From: AWTP1-13 sp963827545
GTDB taxonomy: Bacteria > Pseudomonadota > Alphaproteobacteria > Rhizobiales > Hyphomicrobiaceae
Direction of reading: 5' to 3'
Assembly: GCA_963827545.1 (NCBI GenBank)
Contig: CAWHBI010000050.1
Location: 1 to 64,000, forward strand
DNA: 64,000 bases
Under the pieces are notes generated by a model that did no database searches, was not told the origin of the DNA, and saw nothing but the letters and a program-made list of their open reading frames with translations. This document shows, piece after piece, positions 1 through 10,304 of the stretch; position 1 is the stretch's first letter; each line of letters starts with the position of its first letter. Made by a program: the position numbers and the translations under genes.

Positions 1-1145
1 ATTGCACGAGGAAGCCGCCGGCCAGCGAGCGGAAGGTGAGGCCATCGGCGCGCGGGTCGGGAAGGCTGCCCGTGGTGAGCAGGCGCAGGTTCTTCTTCTG
101 GGCGAAAATCGCTTTGGCTTCCTCCGTTGCGTCCGGCGCGATCACGACCTCGGTCAAGATGCCGGTGATCTCCTTTGCCGTTGCCGCGTCGATGGTGCCG
201 TTGAGGGCGATGATGCCGCCGAAGGCGCTGACGGGATCGCAGCGGAGCGCCTTGGCGTAGGCCTCGGCCAGCGTCGGCGCAATCGCCACGCCGCAGGGGT
301 TGGCATGCTTGATGATGGCGATCGCCGGGGAAACTGCAGGATCGAACTCGGCCACCAGCTCGAAGGCGGCGTCGGTGTCGTTGAGGTTGTTGTAGGAGAG
401 CTCCTTGCCCTGGTGCTGGACGGCCGTCGCCACGCCCGGGCGCTGATCGCCCGACAGGTAGAACGCGGCCTGCTGGTGCGGGTTCTCGCCGTAGCGCAGG
501 GTCTGGCCGAGCCGCCCCGCGAAGGCGCGCCAGGCCGGCGCCGGTTCGGCAACGCTGGCCGCGAACCAGGTGGAGATCGCCGCGTCGTAGGCGGCCGTGC
601 GCGCGTAGGCCTTGGCCGCCAGTGTCTTGCGCAGCTCCAGCGTGGTGGCGCCGCCGTGTCGCGCCAGCTCAGCCAGCACCCTGGCGTAGTCGTCGGGATC
701 GACGATCACCGTGACGCCGGCATGGTTCTTGGCGGCGGCGCGGATCATGGCCGGCCCACCGATGTCGATGTTCTCGATGCACTCGTCGAATGGCGCGCCT
801 TTCGCCACCGTCGCCTCGAATGGGTAGAGGTTGACCACCAGCAGGTCGATGGGCGCGATGCCGTGCGCCTCAGCGGCGGCGGCGTGGTCAGGATCGTCGC
901 GGACGGCCAGCAGGCCGCCGTGCACCTTCGGGTGCAGCGTTTTCAGCCGGCCGTCCATCATCTCGGGGAAAGCCGGTGTGCGCGGCCACGTCTTTGACGG
1001 CGAGCCCAGCCTTCTCGAGCGCCTTGGCGGTGCCGCCAGTCGAGAGGATCTCCACGCCGCGTTTCGCCAGCGCCGTGACGAAGTCGACGAGCCCGGTCTT
1101 GTCGGAGACCGAGATCAAGGCGCGGCGGACTACCGCATCAGTCAT
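1..1145 (-). CDS. purH: Bifunctional phosphoribosylaminoimidazolecarboxamide formyltransferase / IMP cyclohydrolase, 5' part, with apparent frameshift
   Basis: PurH carries out the last two steps of IMP synthesis in the cytoplasm: AICAR formylation, then ring closure. The N-terminal MGS-like cyclohydrolase domain is clear (ALISVSDKTGL, EILSTGGTAKAL, HTGFP, then EMMDGRLKTLHPKVHGG). It is followed by IDLLVVNLYPFEATV, ENIDIGGPAMIRAAAKN and GQTLRYGENPHQQAAFY, which lead into the transformylase domain. The gene runs off the left edge, so about 380 of roughly 530 residues are present. Between HTGFP and EMMDG the reading frame slips by one base near 964-968, in a run of four G on the plus strand. 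The frame is open on both sides. I infer a sequence error because the gene is normally essential in prototrophs. The start is the ATG at 1145; the longer reading upstream has no family resemblance. Confidence 0.93.
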
Positions 1146-1346
1146 CGTGCGATGCCTTCCAACCCCTACCCCATGGCCTTGCATGCCTGCCAGCCGGCCG
1201 GTTAGCACGGATGCCGAGCGAGATACAGACGCCAGAGATGATTTTCCATTGACATCAAGCGTGCGCCGGCAGACACGGCGGGCCGCCCAGCTTCGGCGAA
1301 CCGCTCTCCGGCCGTCTGCAAGGGTGTTTGTCTGCAGCGGCGGTGC

Positions 1347-1631
1347 TCAGTTCGAGCGGAGCGCTTTCTGGAGCCAGACGACGTCGAGATAGTCGACTTC
1401 GACGTCCCCTTCCTTGGTCGCAAGCGTGATGGCGCCGCTGTAGACGCGCGAACTCTCTTTCTCGCCCGGCTTGTTGACGACAAGATCCTGAACAAGCTGG
1501 CCTGTAAATTTCTTCCCGTTTGCCAGTGTCACCACAATCTTCGGTGATGGAGCCACGCCGACCTCGGACAACAGGGTGCGCACCCGCGCGATCTGCGTGA
1601 TTTCCTCTGGGCTGGTCGCCTTTCTTGCCAT
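1347..1631 (-). CDS. Conserved-looking small hypothetical protein
   Basis: This is a 94-residue protein with balanced composition and no export signal. The N-terminal third is helical and charged (SPEEITQIARVRTLLSE). The rest looks beta-rich (KIVVTLANGKKFTGQLVQDLVV, then SGAITLATKEGDVEVDYLDVVWLQ), a pattern that could suit a small SH3- or Sm-like barrel, though I do not recognise the family. The ATG at 1631 is preferred to a TTG 21 bases upstream. It is a monocistronic gene on the same strand as purH, about 200 bases upstream of it. Function unknown. Confidence 0.6.
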   Translation of the reverse strand: MARKATSPEEITQIARVRTLLSEVGVAPSPKIVVTLANGKKFTGQLVQDLVVNKPGEKESSRVYSGAITLATKEGDVEVDYLDVVWLQKALRSN

Positions 1632-2774
1632 TGGCCGTCCCGCACTGTCCAAATTCGATGCTAATGCAACTCATAGCGACTCTCAAGAGCGGTGGTGACG
1701 GCTCTCATTGAAGTTCGCGTGGCCAGCTGAGCAGCCACGTTTGCTTGGTCTCCCGCCTTGAACGCGCCTGCGCAATCCGCGGCTTCGCACGGGGATCGGC
1801 CATGGCGCCGAGCCAATGCATTGCGAGCGAAGAGCCGGGGCCAATGTCCAGACACAAGCCTTGGTGCCGACGGGACACACGCAGCGACTTTGATCCTTCA
1901 ACGCAGCCAGCATCCTCGGGTCGGAGGACGCGCAGTTGCTGTCTCGTATCGCTGAGCCATGCACAGTCAATGTAGGAGGGGGCGAGTGAAACCGTCGCGC
2001 TACTTGCACCTGGTGTCACCGGCCCCAACGCAGGAGGAAGAGCGATTTGCTCTAGCAGACCACGGCAGCATCAAGGATGGGCCGTTTGCGGCTTCCCCAC
2101 CCATCTGGAGCGGCCTGCCTCATGTTCACGGAGCAGCCGGGGCGCAACCAGCCGCCAGGCCCGGCAAGATCAACGCCGTGTCGCGCAGCGCAGGCGGTGC
2201 AGCCTCGATGATCAAGCCATCATGGGTCCGACATTTGAGAGCGCGGGATCCCCCGGGCGGCGGACGTCAAGGTGACAACTAGCGAGCCTGGTCGTCATCG
2301 GAACGCCTTTTGGCATAGGGACTTAGGTCCGTAGTCCAATCAGCCTTTGTGACCTTGCGGGCTTTGTTGCGCTGCGAGACAGTGCACGGGCCTATGCGAG
2401 CAAAGGACCTGTGCGAAGCCCGCAAGCATCGATGCGGAACGCACGGGCTCAAGCGGCCGGGCCGCGTGGGACGATGTGGCCGAAACCGTTGCAAGCTGCT
2501 TCGAGGCAGTGCCCGTGGTTGACGAGAATCCGACCGCTGCGAATTTGGCAAATCTGCCACGGCGTCAAGATCGAGATGCCGACCCAGGAGGCCGCCGGCC
2601 ACGCGACGCCCGAGACACCGCTCGGCAGCAGGGTGGGGCGAGACACTATTCGTTATCGGGGATGCGGCGTGCGCGGATCCTCTCGTTCATGGTTACGGAC
2701 ATTCAGGGTCCGGCGCACGCCGGATTGGCCCCGAGTTTGCATGTGAGAGATTGAAGTCATTGCGGGTGCGGTTA
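1632..2774. other. Stretch without a supportable gene
   Basis: Short reading frames occur on both strands here, but all are rich in Arg, Ser, Pro and Cys, overlap one another, and lack both Shine-Dalgarno sequences and recognisable motifs. I see no repeat shared with the rest of the window. It may be decayed sequence at the start of the accessory block. Confidence 0.5.
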
Positions 2775-3701
2775 ATGAAAATGGATGTTGCGTCTGACGA
2801 AGAGCGGGCGACCGAGCGTTTCATATTCGATCGGTCTCCGATGGTAGCGGCGCGGGCCTCCGCCGCGGTTGATGTCGCTCCGGGGCATTTCACGGCAAGC
2901 CATCGGGGCAGGGCGCCGGTGCGCTTGGACGATGCCGGTGGCGCCGAGCGGCCGCAGCCGCTGGGCGGCATTCCCAAGAGGGTTTTTGACGTCGTGGGGG
3001 CCTCGATCGCGCTCGTGCTGCTGGCGCCGATCATGCTGATGGCGGCGGTGCTGGTGCGCGTCTTCATGGGCGGGCCGGCCATCTTTGCGCACAAGCGCGT
3101 CGGCTTCGATGGCAGGACCTTCGTGTGCTACAAGTTCCGCACCATGCTGGTCGACGGCGAGGCGGTGCTGCGCCGGCACCTGGCCGCCGATCCGGATGCA
3201 GCCGAGGAATGGCGCAAGACACGCAAGCTCAGGAACGACCCGAGGGTCGGCTGCCTCGGCAACATCCTGCGCAAGTCGAGCCTCCACGAGCTGCCGCAAC
3301 TCATCAATGTCCTGCGCGGCGACATGAGCCTGGTCGGGCCGCGGCCGGTGGTGCCCGAGGAGATCGAGCGCTACGGCCGCCATGCGCGCAAGTGCTTGCG
3401 GGCGCGGCCGGGGCTGACGGGGATGTGGCAGGTGACCGGGCGCAACGGCGTGAGCTACCCCGCGCGCATCGCCCGCGACCTCTACTACGCGCGCCACTGG
3501 TCGCTGTGGCTCGATCTGGCGCTGCTGATCAAGACCATCCCCGCGGTGCTGAACTTCGACCGGACATCTAGGGGGGCCCACCCGCCATTCCGGCGAGAGA
3601 GAGTATGCGGAGCGCGTTTCGCCCAGAGCCCCGATCTCCAGCGAGGGCACCGCTGCAGGTCGCTCGATAGGCTCGGCTCACACGCTCCGCTACCGGAATG
3701 A
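2775..3701 (+). CDS. Exopolysaccharide sugar transferase (bacterial sugar transferase, ExoY/WbaP type)
   Basis: Enzymes of this family move a sugar-1-phosphate from a UDP-sugar onto undecaprenyl phosphate at the inner membrane, starting exopolysaccharide repeat-unit assembly. About 70 variable residues precede the family core PKRVFDVVGASIALVLLAPIML (one membrane helix). Then come FAHKRVGFDGRTFVCYKFRTM, KSSLHELPQLINVLRGDMSLVGPRPVVP and RARPGLTGMWQVTGRNG, all hallmarks of the catalytic domain. The family normally ends shortly after the LLIKTIPAVL stretch; here about 40 Arg-rich residues follow that are encoded by an intergenic palindromic repeat (3577-3712). The natural stop has therefore been lost or shifted. 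ATG 2775 is chosen; TTG 2751 and ATG 2781 are alternatives. No other exopolysaccharide genes are nearby. Confidence 0.88.
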   Translation: MKMDVASDEERATERFIFDRSPMVAARASAAVDVAPGHFTASHRGRAPVRLDDAGGAERPQPLGGIPKRVFDVVGASIALVLLAPIMLMAAVLVRVFMGGPAIFAHKRVGFDGRTFVCYKFRTMLVDGEAVLRRHLAADPDAAEEWRKTRKLRNDPRVGCLGNILRKSSLHELPQLINVLRGDMSLVGPRPVVPEEIERYGRHARKCLRARPGLTGMWQVTGRNGVSYPARIARDLYYARHWSLWLDLALLIKTIPAVLNFDRTSRGAHPPFRRERVCGARFAQSPDLQRGHRCRSLDRLGSHAPLPE

Positions 3702-3712
3702 CGGGTGGGAGA
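3577..3712. repeat. Intergenic palindrome-ended repeat, family R1-like
   Basis: The ends are inverted copies (CCCACCCGCCATTCCGG and CCGGAATGACGGGTGGG) around about 100 bases. The termini resemble those of the repeats at 14610 and 34993. It overlaps the 3' end of the sugar transferase reading frame. Confidence 0.7.
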
Positions 3713-3863
3713 CAAGCGGCGGAGGGTAGGGCTCTCGCTGCCTCTCACCTCAGGCCTTGGCCGTCTCCCCGCAGGCGGGGAGAGGGAAAACTCCTTGCCC
3801 GTGTCACATTGTCCGCGCACGCTGCTCCCTGCGTTCATTCAGTAATTGCGGAGAAACGGTGTC

Positions 3864-6800
3864 ATGGCCGTGCGGCGGCTGCGGTGGGCTATAGCGCTGC
3901 TCACGCTGGCGGTGCTGCTGCACGTCAGCTCAACAATTGTGTGGGCGCAGGTAGCCGATGAGCTCACAGCTCTCCGTGAGGAAGTCAGCCGGCTGCACGC
4001 ACAAGAAAAGTACGCAGGAGCCCTCCCGCTCGCAGAGAAGTACGTTGCTCTTGCGCGCGGGCGCCACGGTGAGGAGCATACGGAGTTCGCCATAGCCGTT
4101 TTGTGGCTCGCGCACACTTACCAAGCCCACGGCCGTTACCCCGAGGCCGAGCCGCTCTTCCGGCGCGCATTGGCGATCGCCGAGAAGAGCTTCGGCCCCG
4201 ATCATCCCGAGGTGGCTGCCGCACTCGATGGTCTGGCCGGTTTTCTGATCTGGACCGACCGGCGTGTCGAAGCCGAGCCGCTCTATCGGCGCGCGCTGGC
4301 AATTCGCGAGGCGCGCTTGGGCCCTGAGCATCTCACGGTCACCCTCAGCCTCACCAACCTCGCCAACCTGCTGTCGATGCTCGACCGCAAGCCCGAGGCC
4401 GAGCCGTTGATGCGGCGGGCGTTGGCGATCAAAGAGAAGACCCATGGCCACGAGCACCCGAGCGTTGTCCTGCACCTCACGAGCCTTGCTGGCTTGCTGA
4501 TTTACAGTGACCGCTTCGCCGAGGCTGAGCCGCTCTATCGGCGGGCGCTGGCGATCAACGAGAAGAATGTGGGGCCTGACCACCCTGACGTGGCCAGCAC
4601 GCTCAACAAGCTGGCCTTCCTGCTGCTGGTCACCAATCGCTTCACCGAAGCCGAGCCGCTCTATCGCCGCGCCCTTGCAATCCAGCAGAAGACCTTGGGG
4701 CCCGAGCATACGTCCGTTGCCGGTACGCTCGGGAACCTGGCGGGCTTGCTGATGCTCACCGGCCGCTTCGCAGAGGCCGAGTCGCTTTATCGCCGCGCTC
4801 TGGAGAGCCTGGAGAAGAACCTCGGGCCCGAGCACTCTTTCGTTTCCTCACTGCTCGGTCACCTCGCCTACCTGCTGCACTACACTGGCCGCTCGACCGA
4901 GGCTGAGTCCCTCTTTCGGCGCGCGCTGGCCATCACCGAGAAAAACTCCGGCGCCGATCATTCCGACGTGGCCAGCGGCCTCAGCAACCTGGCCAACCTT
5001 CTGGTCGATACCAACCGAGTCGCGGAGGCCGAGCTGCTGTACCGCCGCGCACTGGCAATCCAGGAGAATGCCCACGGCCCCGAGCATACGATCGTTGCCA
5101 GCACCCTTAGTCGCTTGGGCGATATCCTGCGGGATACCAATCGGTTCGCAGAGGCCGAGCCGCTCTATAGTCGCGCTCTGGCGAGCGTGGAGAAGACCTT
5201 GGGCTCCGGCAACTTTCAGTTTGCCGCCGTGCTCAGCGCGCTGGCCCGCCTACAGCAGGGGACCGGTCGCTTCGAGGAGGCTGAGGCGCTCTACCAGCGT
5301 GCGCTTGCAATCCTGGAGCGGGGGCTGGGCCCCGAGCATCTGACGGTCGCCGCTCTCCTCGAGGGTCTTGCTGCACTGCATGGGGAGCGCGGCAACTGGA
5401 AAGTCGCACTCGCTCTGCACGCCCGCGCAAAGCCGATCCGCACGGCGCGACGCGGCGCGGAGGGCAGCGAGCGCAGCGGGCTCGGGAAGGCCATGCTGGC
5501 GCGGTCTACGCGGGCGTTCCGCTGGCATGCGCGCGCCGCCTATCACGCGGATCGCGAAGGGGCTGCAGCGCGTGCGGAGGGCTTCGAGCTGGCGCAATGG
5601 GCGCTGCAGACCGAAGCAAGTGACGCTCTGTCCCAGATGTCCGCCCGCTTCGCCAAAGGCGAGGGCCCTCTGGCCGCGCTCGTGCGCGAGAGGCAGGACC
5701 TGATGGCCCAGCGCCGCGGCGAGGACAAGCGCCTCCTCGCTGCCATCGGCCGCGCCGATGCGCGCGTGGGCGAGATCCGCCAGTCGATTGCCAAGCTGGA
5801 CGCCGATCTCGATGCCATCGATGCGCGGCTCGCCGCTCAGTTCGAGGAATACGCCGAGCTTGCCGACCCCAAGCCGCTGACGATCGCTGGTGCTCAGGCG
5901 TTGCTGAAGGGGGACGAGGCCTTGCTGGCCTTCCTGGACGTACCGAAGCTCGACAACCTTGCCGAGGAGAGCCTCCTGTGGGTCGTCACCAAGACGGATG
6001 CGCGATGGGTGCGCAGTGGGCTTGGCACCACTGCGCTCAACGAGCGTGTCGCGGCGCTGCGTTGCGGACTGGATCAGGCCGTGTGGAAGGGTGGTGAAGC
6101 TCAAGAGAAATGCGTCGCGATGCTGAAGGCGCATCCGCCGCAGGCTGACGCCGGCGGCCAGATCGTGGACGTGCTGCCCTTCGATCTGGAACGCGCGCAC
6201 GCACTCTACAAAGCACTGCTCGGGCCGGTGGAGGACCTGATCAAGGGCAAGCACCTGTTGGTCGTGCCTTCGGGGCCGCTCACCAGCCTGCCGTTGCATG
6301 TGCTCGTTACTGGGCCGCCTAAGAGCAAAATTCCGCGCAGGCTTGCTGAGTATCGCAATGCCGCGTGGCTCGGTGCGCGCCAGCCCATCACCGTGCTGCC
6401 ATCGGTGGCCTCGCTCAAAGCGCTGCGCCAGCTCGCGAAGTCGAGCCGCGCGAGCAAAGCCTATCTCGGCATCGGCAATCCGCTGCTCGACGGACCCCAG
6501 GATGATCCGCGCTGGGGCGGGCACTACAAGAAGCAGGCCGAGGCAGCGCGCGCCAAGCAGCAGTGTCCCAGCCACCTGGACACGGCGCATCCAGGCTGCC
6601 GCCGGCCAGCCGTTGCCGGGTTTCGCCAGGGTGTTCCGAGGCGGCCAGGCCGACATCGAGGAGGTGCGACGCTGGACGCCGCTGCCCGAGACCGCTGACG
6701 AGCTGTGCGAGGTCGGCCGCCGCCTCGGCGTGCCGGAGAGCGAGGTTCTGCTCGGGAGCCGCGCGACCGAGGCAGCACTCAAGGACATGTCCGAGCAGGG

Positions 6801-7299
6801 CCGCCTGGCCGACTACGCGATCCTGCATTTCGCGACGCATGGCGCGCTGGCGGGCCAGGTGCAGGGGCTGGCCGAGCCGGGGCTCGTGCTGACGCCGCCG
6901 GCGACAGGTACGAGTGAGGAAAGGGCGCTGGAGCGCGACGACGGATTTCTCACCGCTTCCGAGGTCGCCACCCTCAAGCTCGATGCCGACTGGGTGATCC
7001 TCTCGGCGTGCAACACCGCGGGGAGCAGCGGCGAGACGGCGGAGCCGCTGTCGGGCATGGCGCGCGCGTTCTTCTATGCAGGCGCGCGGGCGCTGCTGGT
7101 TTCGCATTGGGAGGTGGGCTCGGATGCGGCCGTCAAGCTCACCACGCGGGCGTTCGCGGAGCTCAAGTCGAACCCGCGCATCGGTCGTGCCGATGCATTC
7201 CGCATCTCGATGCGCGAGCTTATCGAGAAGGGGACCGGCTTTGAGGCGCATCCCTCGCAGTGGGCGCCGTTCGTCGTGGTGGGAGGGACGGCGAGGTAG
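3864..7299 (+). CDS. Exported TPR-CHAT domain protein (putative cysteine peptidase), one frameshift
   Basis: An N-terminal signal peptide (AIALLTLAVLLHVSS, likely cleavage after IVWA) is followed by about twelve 42-residue tetratricopeptide repeats of the kinesin-light-chain type (unit AEPLYRRALAI..LGPEH..VA). They span roughly residues 45-530. A helical linker and a C-terminal CHAT domain follow. The CHAT catalytic pair is visible: His in LHFATHGAL (codon 6838-6840) and Cys in ILSACNTAGSS (codon 7009-7011), with the family motif ARALLVSHWEV after it. The frame slips by one base around 6560-6600 between LGIGNPLLDG and GQPLPGFARVFRGG; both sides match the family. ATG 3864 has GGAGAA 8 bases upstream, so the TTG at 3846 is rejected. 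CHAT domains are caspase-like peptidases, usually regulated by their repeats. Its substrate is unknown. Confidence 0.85.
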
Positions 7300-7414
7300 G
7301 GCGCAATGGGCGTGTACTCATAAACGCGCAGCCATAGTGGTAGTACTGGCACGTCCTTGCCGTTCTCGCGTTGCAGCAAGTTCGTCAGCTTAGGGGACTC
7401 TCGGCCTTCGATCT

Positions 7415-8516
7415 TCAGCCAGCATTGGGATCGGTTTTCCCTCCAACGGGGTCGCCTCCTTGCACCCAGGCCACCATCACCGCCCACGCGACGGAGAGAA
7501 CGATTGGGCCGAAGAACAGCCCGACGATCCCGTAAGCGATCGTGCCGCCGAGGACGCCGACCATGATCACCGGCATGGGCGTGGTCAGCCCCCGCGCCAT
7601 CAGCAACGGCTTGAGGACATTGTCTATCAGACCGACCGGAATCATGTAGGCGGTGAAGATCAGGGCATGCGTGGTTTCCATCGCCGTCCAGCTCCAGACG
7701 ACGATCGGTAGGAACAGGATCGCTGGTCCGATCTGGACGATACCCAGCAGTAGAGCGACGAAGGCGAGCACGCCGGCAGCGGGAATCCCCGCGGCCAGGA
7801 AGCCTGCCCCGGCGAGAATGGCCTGCAACAGCGCGATGCCAACCACGCCGCGCGATACGTTGCGTATGGTTGCGCCTGCCAGTTGCACCAATTCCTTGCC
7901 CCGGTAACTGAGCACCCGACCTAGGAAGGCGCTCAGCGCATCGACCAGTTGTGGTCCTCGGGTGAACAAGAACCCCGCAACCACGATCGAGACAAGGAGC
8001 TCGAGCAGCGCCGAGAAACGCGCTCTGGGCGACTCCGAGCAGCTTGCCGCCGACCGGCTTGAGCATCGGTGCCACCTCGGCCAGCGCAACCTTCATATTG
8101 GTAGCGGCGAGGCTCCATAGCTGATGCAGACGCTCGCCGACGAGCGGCCAACCCTTCACGGATTCAGGGGGCGGAGGAATGGGCAGTTGTCCGGCGTCGA
8201 GTCCCGCAACCAGGGAGCGGATGCCGCCGATCATGCCAAAGCCGAGCCAGGTCACGGGGCCGACGACAATCATCAAACACAGCAACGTGACGAGCGCCGC
8301 GGCCAGGCGAGGGCTCAACCGTCCTGCCAGCCAATCGAACAGCGGGTAGAGGGCGACCGCGAGTATGGCGCTCCACAGCCCGATCGTCAGGAACGGAGCG
8401 ATCACACGAAACGACCAGTAGCCTAGGAGACCGATAAAGCCGAGGCGGATCGCAAGGTCGATGGTCGTGGCGCTGAGCGTCGTCCGAGCCGGGTCCTGGT
8501 CGCCACCTGCGGTCAT
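7415..8516 (-). CDS. AI-2E family transporter (PerM/TqsA-like permease), one frameshift
   Basis: This is a polytopic inner-membrane protein of about 365 residues, the usual family length. Two N-terminal helices (GFIGLLGYWSFRVIAPFLTIGLW and LAAALVTLLCLMIVVGPVTW) and a large soluble loop come first. The C-terminal half then carries the family core, including GVVGIALLQAILAGAGFLAAGIP, GPAILFLPIVVW and TPMPVIMVGVLGGTIAYGIVGLFFGP. The frame changes by one base near 8005-8020 (between LGVAQSAFLG and LLELLVSIVV). Members export or take up signals such as AI-2, or act in osmotic and antiporter roles, so the substrate here is not predictable. The gene is convergent with the CHAT gene. Confidence 0.82.
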
Positions 8517-8815
8517 TGTTCAAGCCGCCGAAGCTTCGCTCTCGAGTGCACCTCGGCAATGATCCAGCGGGAGCTGAGGTGCTCGATCGCCCGCCTTGAA
8601 TGCTACCTCGCCCGTTCCGGGCTGCACTACGATGTAGGAGCCCAAATTTTGTCGAAACGTCCGGCGAGCTCATCGGTGCTTGGGTCTGTGATGAAGGTTC
8701 CGCGGCCCTGTCGCCGCGTTACCAAGCCGCACGAACGACAGACCCTAGTCGCTTGCCTAGTGAGCTCCACAGAAAGCTGGGCAGGCCTGATCCAACTCAA
8801 GATCAGTGATATGGA
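8517..8815. other. Intergenic stretch, no supportable gene
   Basis: A 69-codon plus-strand frame (8600-8809) exists but has no Shine-Dalgarno sequence and no recognisable motif. No hairpin or repeat stands out. Confidence 0.4.
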
Positions 8816-9241
8816 TCACGCAGGAGACGCGAGCGGCTTACCCTTCTCCACGACATAGGTGATTAAAATCCTCGACTTCGCAGAGCCAGGCTTGCCGCCA
8901 GCATGGGGCGTTGCGGGCGGTATCTGGAACCCATCACCCGGCTTCAACGTGCGGGTCGGTTGACCCTCTATGGGGAGCTCAAAGCCGCCTTCAAGGACAT
9001 AGGCGGACTTGACCCCTGGATGCGTGTGGCGCCCGACTGCCACTCCCGCATCTATTTCCGCCTCTACAAGTAACGTTACGTATCCGGACGTAGGACCGTC
9101 CGTCTGCGACAGAATCTTTCGCGTGACGCCAGGAGTAGCTGCAGGGGGCGCGGTCTGTGCCGAGGCCCCTGCGGCAATAAACTCGGCGAGCCCACAAATC
9201 GCGCAACCCGCAACACCTGTAAAATTTCTTCGGGTCAGCAT
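8816..9241 (-). CDS. Tat-exported cupin domain protein
   Basis: This 141-residue protein begins with a twin-arginine signal (TRRNFTGVAGCAICG...ASAQ) that predicts export of a folded, probably metal-bound protein to the periplasm. The mature part is one cupin-2 barrel. Motif 1 appears as GRHTHPGVKSAYVLEGGFEL, with two histidines and a position often Glu occupied by Ser-Ala. Motif 2 appears as LKPGDGFQIPPATPHAG. ATG 9241 has a good AGGAGG site 6-7 bases upstream. The gene stands alone. Many such proteins are annotated as cupin dioxygenases, but no substrate can be assigned. Confidence 0.85.
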   Translation of the reverse strand: MLTRRNFTGVAGCAICGLAEFIAAGASAQTAPPAATPGVTRKILSQTDGPTSGYVTLLVEAEIDAGVAVGRHTHPGVKSAYVLEGGFELPIEGQPTRTLKPGDGFQIPPATPHAGGKPGSAKSRILITYVVEKGKPLASPA

Positions 9242-9351
9242 GGCGACCTCCTACCGGTCCCAGAGCACCAGCGTCCGGGCCTCGATAAGGGCATCATAGT
9301 CGGTTCAGGATTGGGCTCGCAAGGACCGGCCCAAATCAGGACGCTGCTCTC

Positions 9352-9582
9352 TATGGAATGCGTCGCGTACTTGAGCGGGTCCAGGCCGATGCTGCTGACC
9401 TACCCCCCAACGAGGCGAGCAAACTGCCGGGTGGTCAGATGCTGATCGCGACCACGGCGACCTGGGAACAGACATTGTCCAGGCTTTCGACCGGTGATCC
9501 GCAGGTAGTCGTCCAATGCTTCTCGGGCCGCGTACGGGTCTGCCAAACAGGCTCGGGGAAATCCACCCCGAGCCTGCCCCAT
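9352..9582 (-). pseudogene. Remnant of a tyrosine recombinase (phage-type integrase)
   Basis: Reading the minus strand, AAREALDDYLRITGRKPG, LFPGRRGRD and LTTRQFARLVGG match the catalytic-domain entry of a common proteobacterial integrase family. A one-base shift then exposes SSIGLDPLKYATHS, the lead-in to the HxxR catalytic box. The match stops exactly there: the Arg, the second His and the Tyr nucleophile are missing. The fragment is therefore frameshifted and truncated at its 3' end by unrelated sequence. It marks past integration of a mobile element in this block. Confidence 0.7.
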
Positions 9583-9626
9583 ACTTTCGCTTCACTCGGC
9601 ATGCCCCCACACTTTGCGTACTGCCA

Positions 9627-10304
9627 TCAGTTCGCGGCGAAGCAATAGAGTAGGCCTGCCCCGCCCGAACTCATTAGCGCTGCTGCGCTGCAGCCGCGTG
9701 AAGGATGGGAGGCGTTCCACGACTTCGATGGTGCATCATCGCGAAGGCCCATGCGGTCATGATGGCCGACCATGGCCGCACCCTCACCGTTCTTGGTCCA
9801 GTTGCCGCACGTCATGTCTTTATCGGGCGGCAAGGCCCGTCCGTCGGCCGTCGAGCCCGTGAGAATATCATGCTGGTTGACGACGAACAGCCGACCAGGA
9901 ATGCGACGGCCATTCTCGGAGCGGCCAAGCTCGACATCGATCTTGTTCTTGTCGGAGTGAAGCTCATCGACACTCCCGGCGACCTCCTGCCCCTCAGTGT
10001 TCACCCACGGCCCCTTGCCAATGCGATCGCGCGCATTGATCGCGGGTTTCCCGCCTTCCGCTTGAGTGCTGAGATAGGCGCGCCACGTCTTGCTTCCTGC
10101 ACCTGCCTTTGCCGCCAGATCCTGGCAGTGTTTGTCGGCGCCTTCGATGCCACCGAAATTGGCTCCGTCCGGACCGCTGGTGCTTGTGAGGAAGAAAGTC
10201 ATGTTGGGAAATTGAGGTGGCGGTGTCTGCGCCTGCGCTACACTGCTCCATGCGAACGGTGCGGCCAACGCTGTGAACAGAGCCAAACACGTTTTCCTAG
10301 ACAT
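9627..10304 (-). CDS. Secreted lectin-like protein (hypothetical)
   Basis: This is a 225-residue protein with a signal peptide (LALFTALAAPFAWSSVAQA). The mature part contains FFLTSTSGPDGANFGGIEGADKHC, TWRAYLSTQ, INARDRIGKGPWVN, VNQHDILTGS, DMTCGNWTKNGEGAAMVGHHDRMG, WNASHPSRGC and GGAGLLYCFAAN. This pattern of Cys and Trp residues in a C-type-lectin or endostatin-like fold is seen in Rhizobiales proteins often labelled lectin; that assignment is from memory of the family. The ATG at 10304 has GGAGGAAG upstream. Likely periplasmic or extracellular; ligand unknown. Confidence 0.75.
   Translation of the reverse strand: MSRKTCLALFTALAAPFAWSSVAQAQTPPPQFPNMTFFLTSTSGPDGANFGGIEGADKHCQDLAAKAGAGSKTWRAYLSTQAEGGKPAINARDRIGKGPWVNTEGQEVAGSVDELHSDKNKIDVELGRSENGRRIPGRLFVVNQHDILTGSTADGRALPPDKDMTCGNWTKNGEGAAMVGHHDRMGLRDDAPSKSWNASHPSRGCSAAALMSSGGAGLLYCFAAN

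Noticed and set aside
2..997. Long plus-strand open frame
   Set aside because: It is antisense to purH, and its Gly/Arg/Val-rich product has no motif. The minus-strand purH reading is unmistakable.
3990..5440. Possible DNA tandem array with 126-base period
   Set aside because: Explained by the TPR units of the CHAT protein; the period is a protein repeat, not a separate element.
8600..8809. 69-codon plus-strand frame
   Set aside because: The C-terminal half has acceptable composition, but there is no ribosome site, no recognised motif and the N-terminal part is noise.
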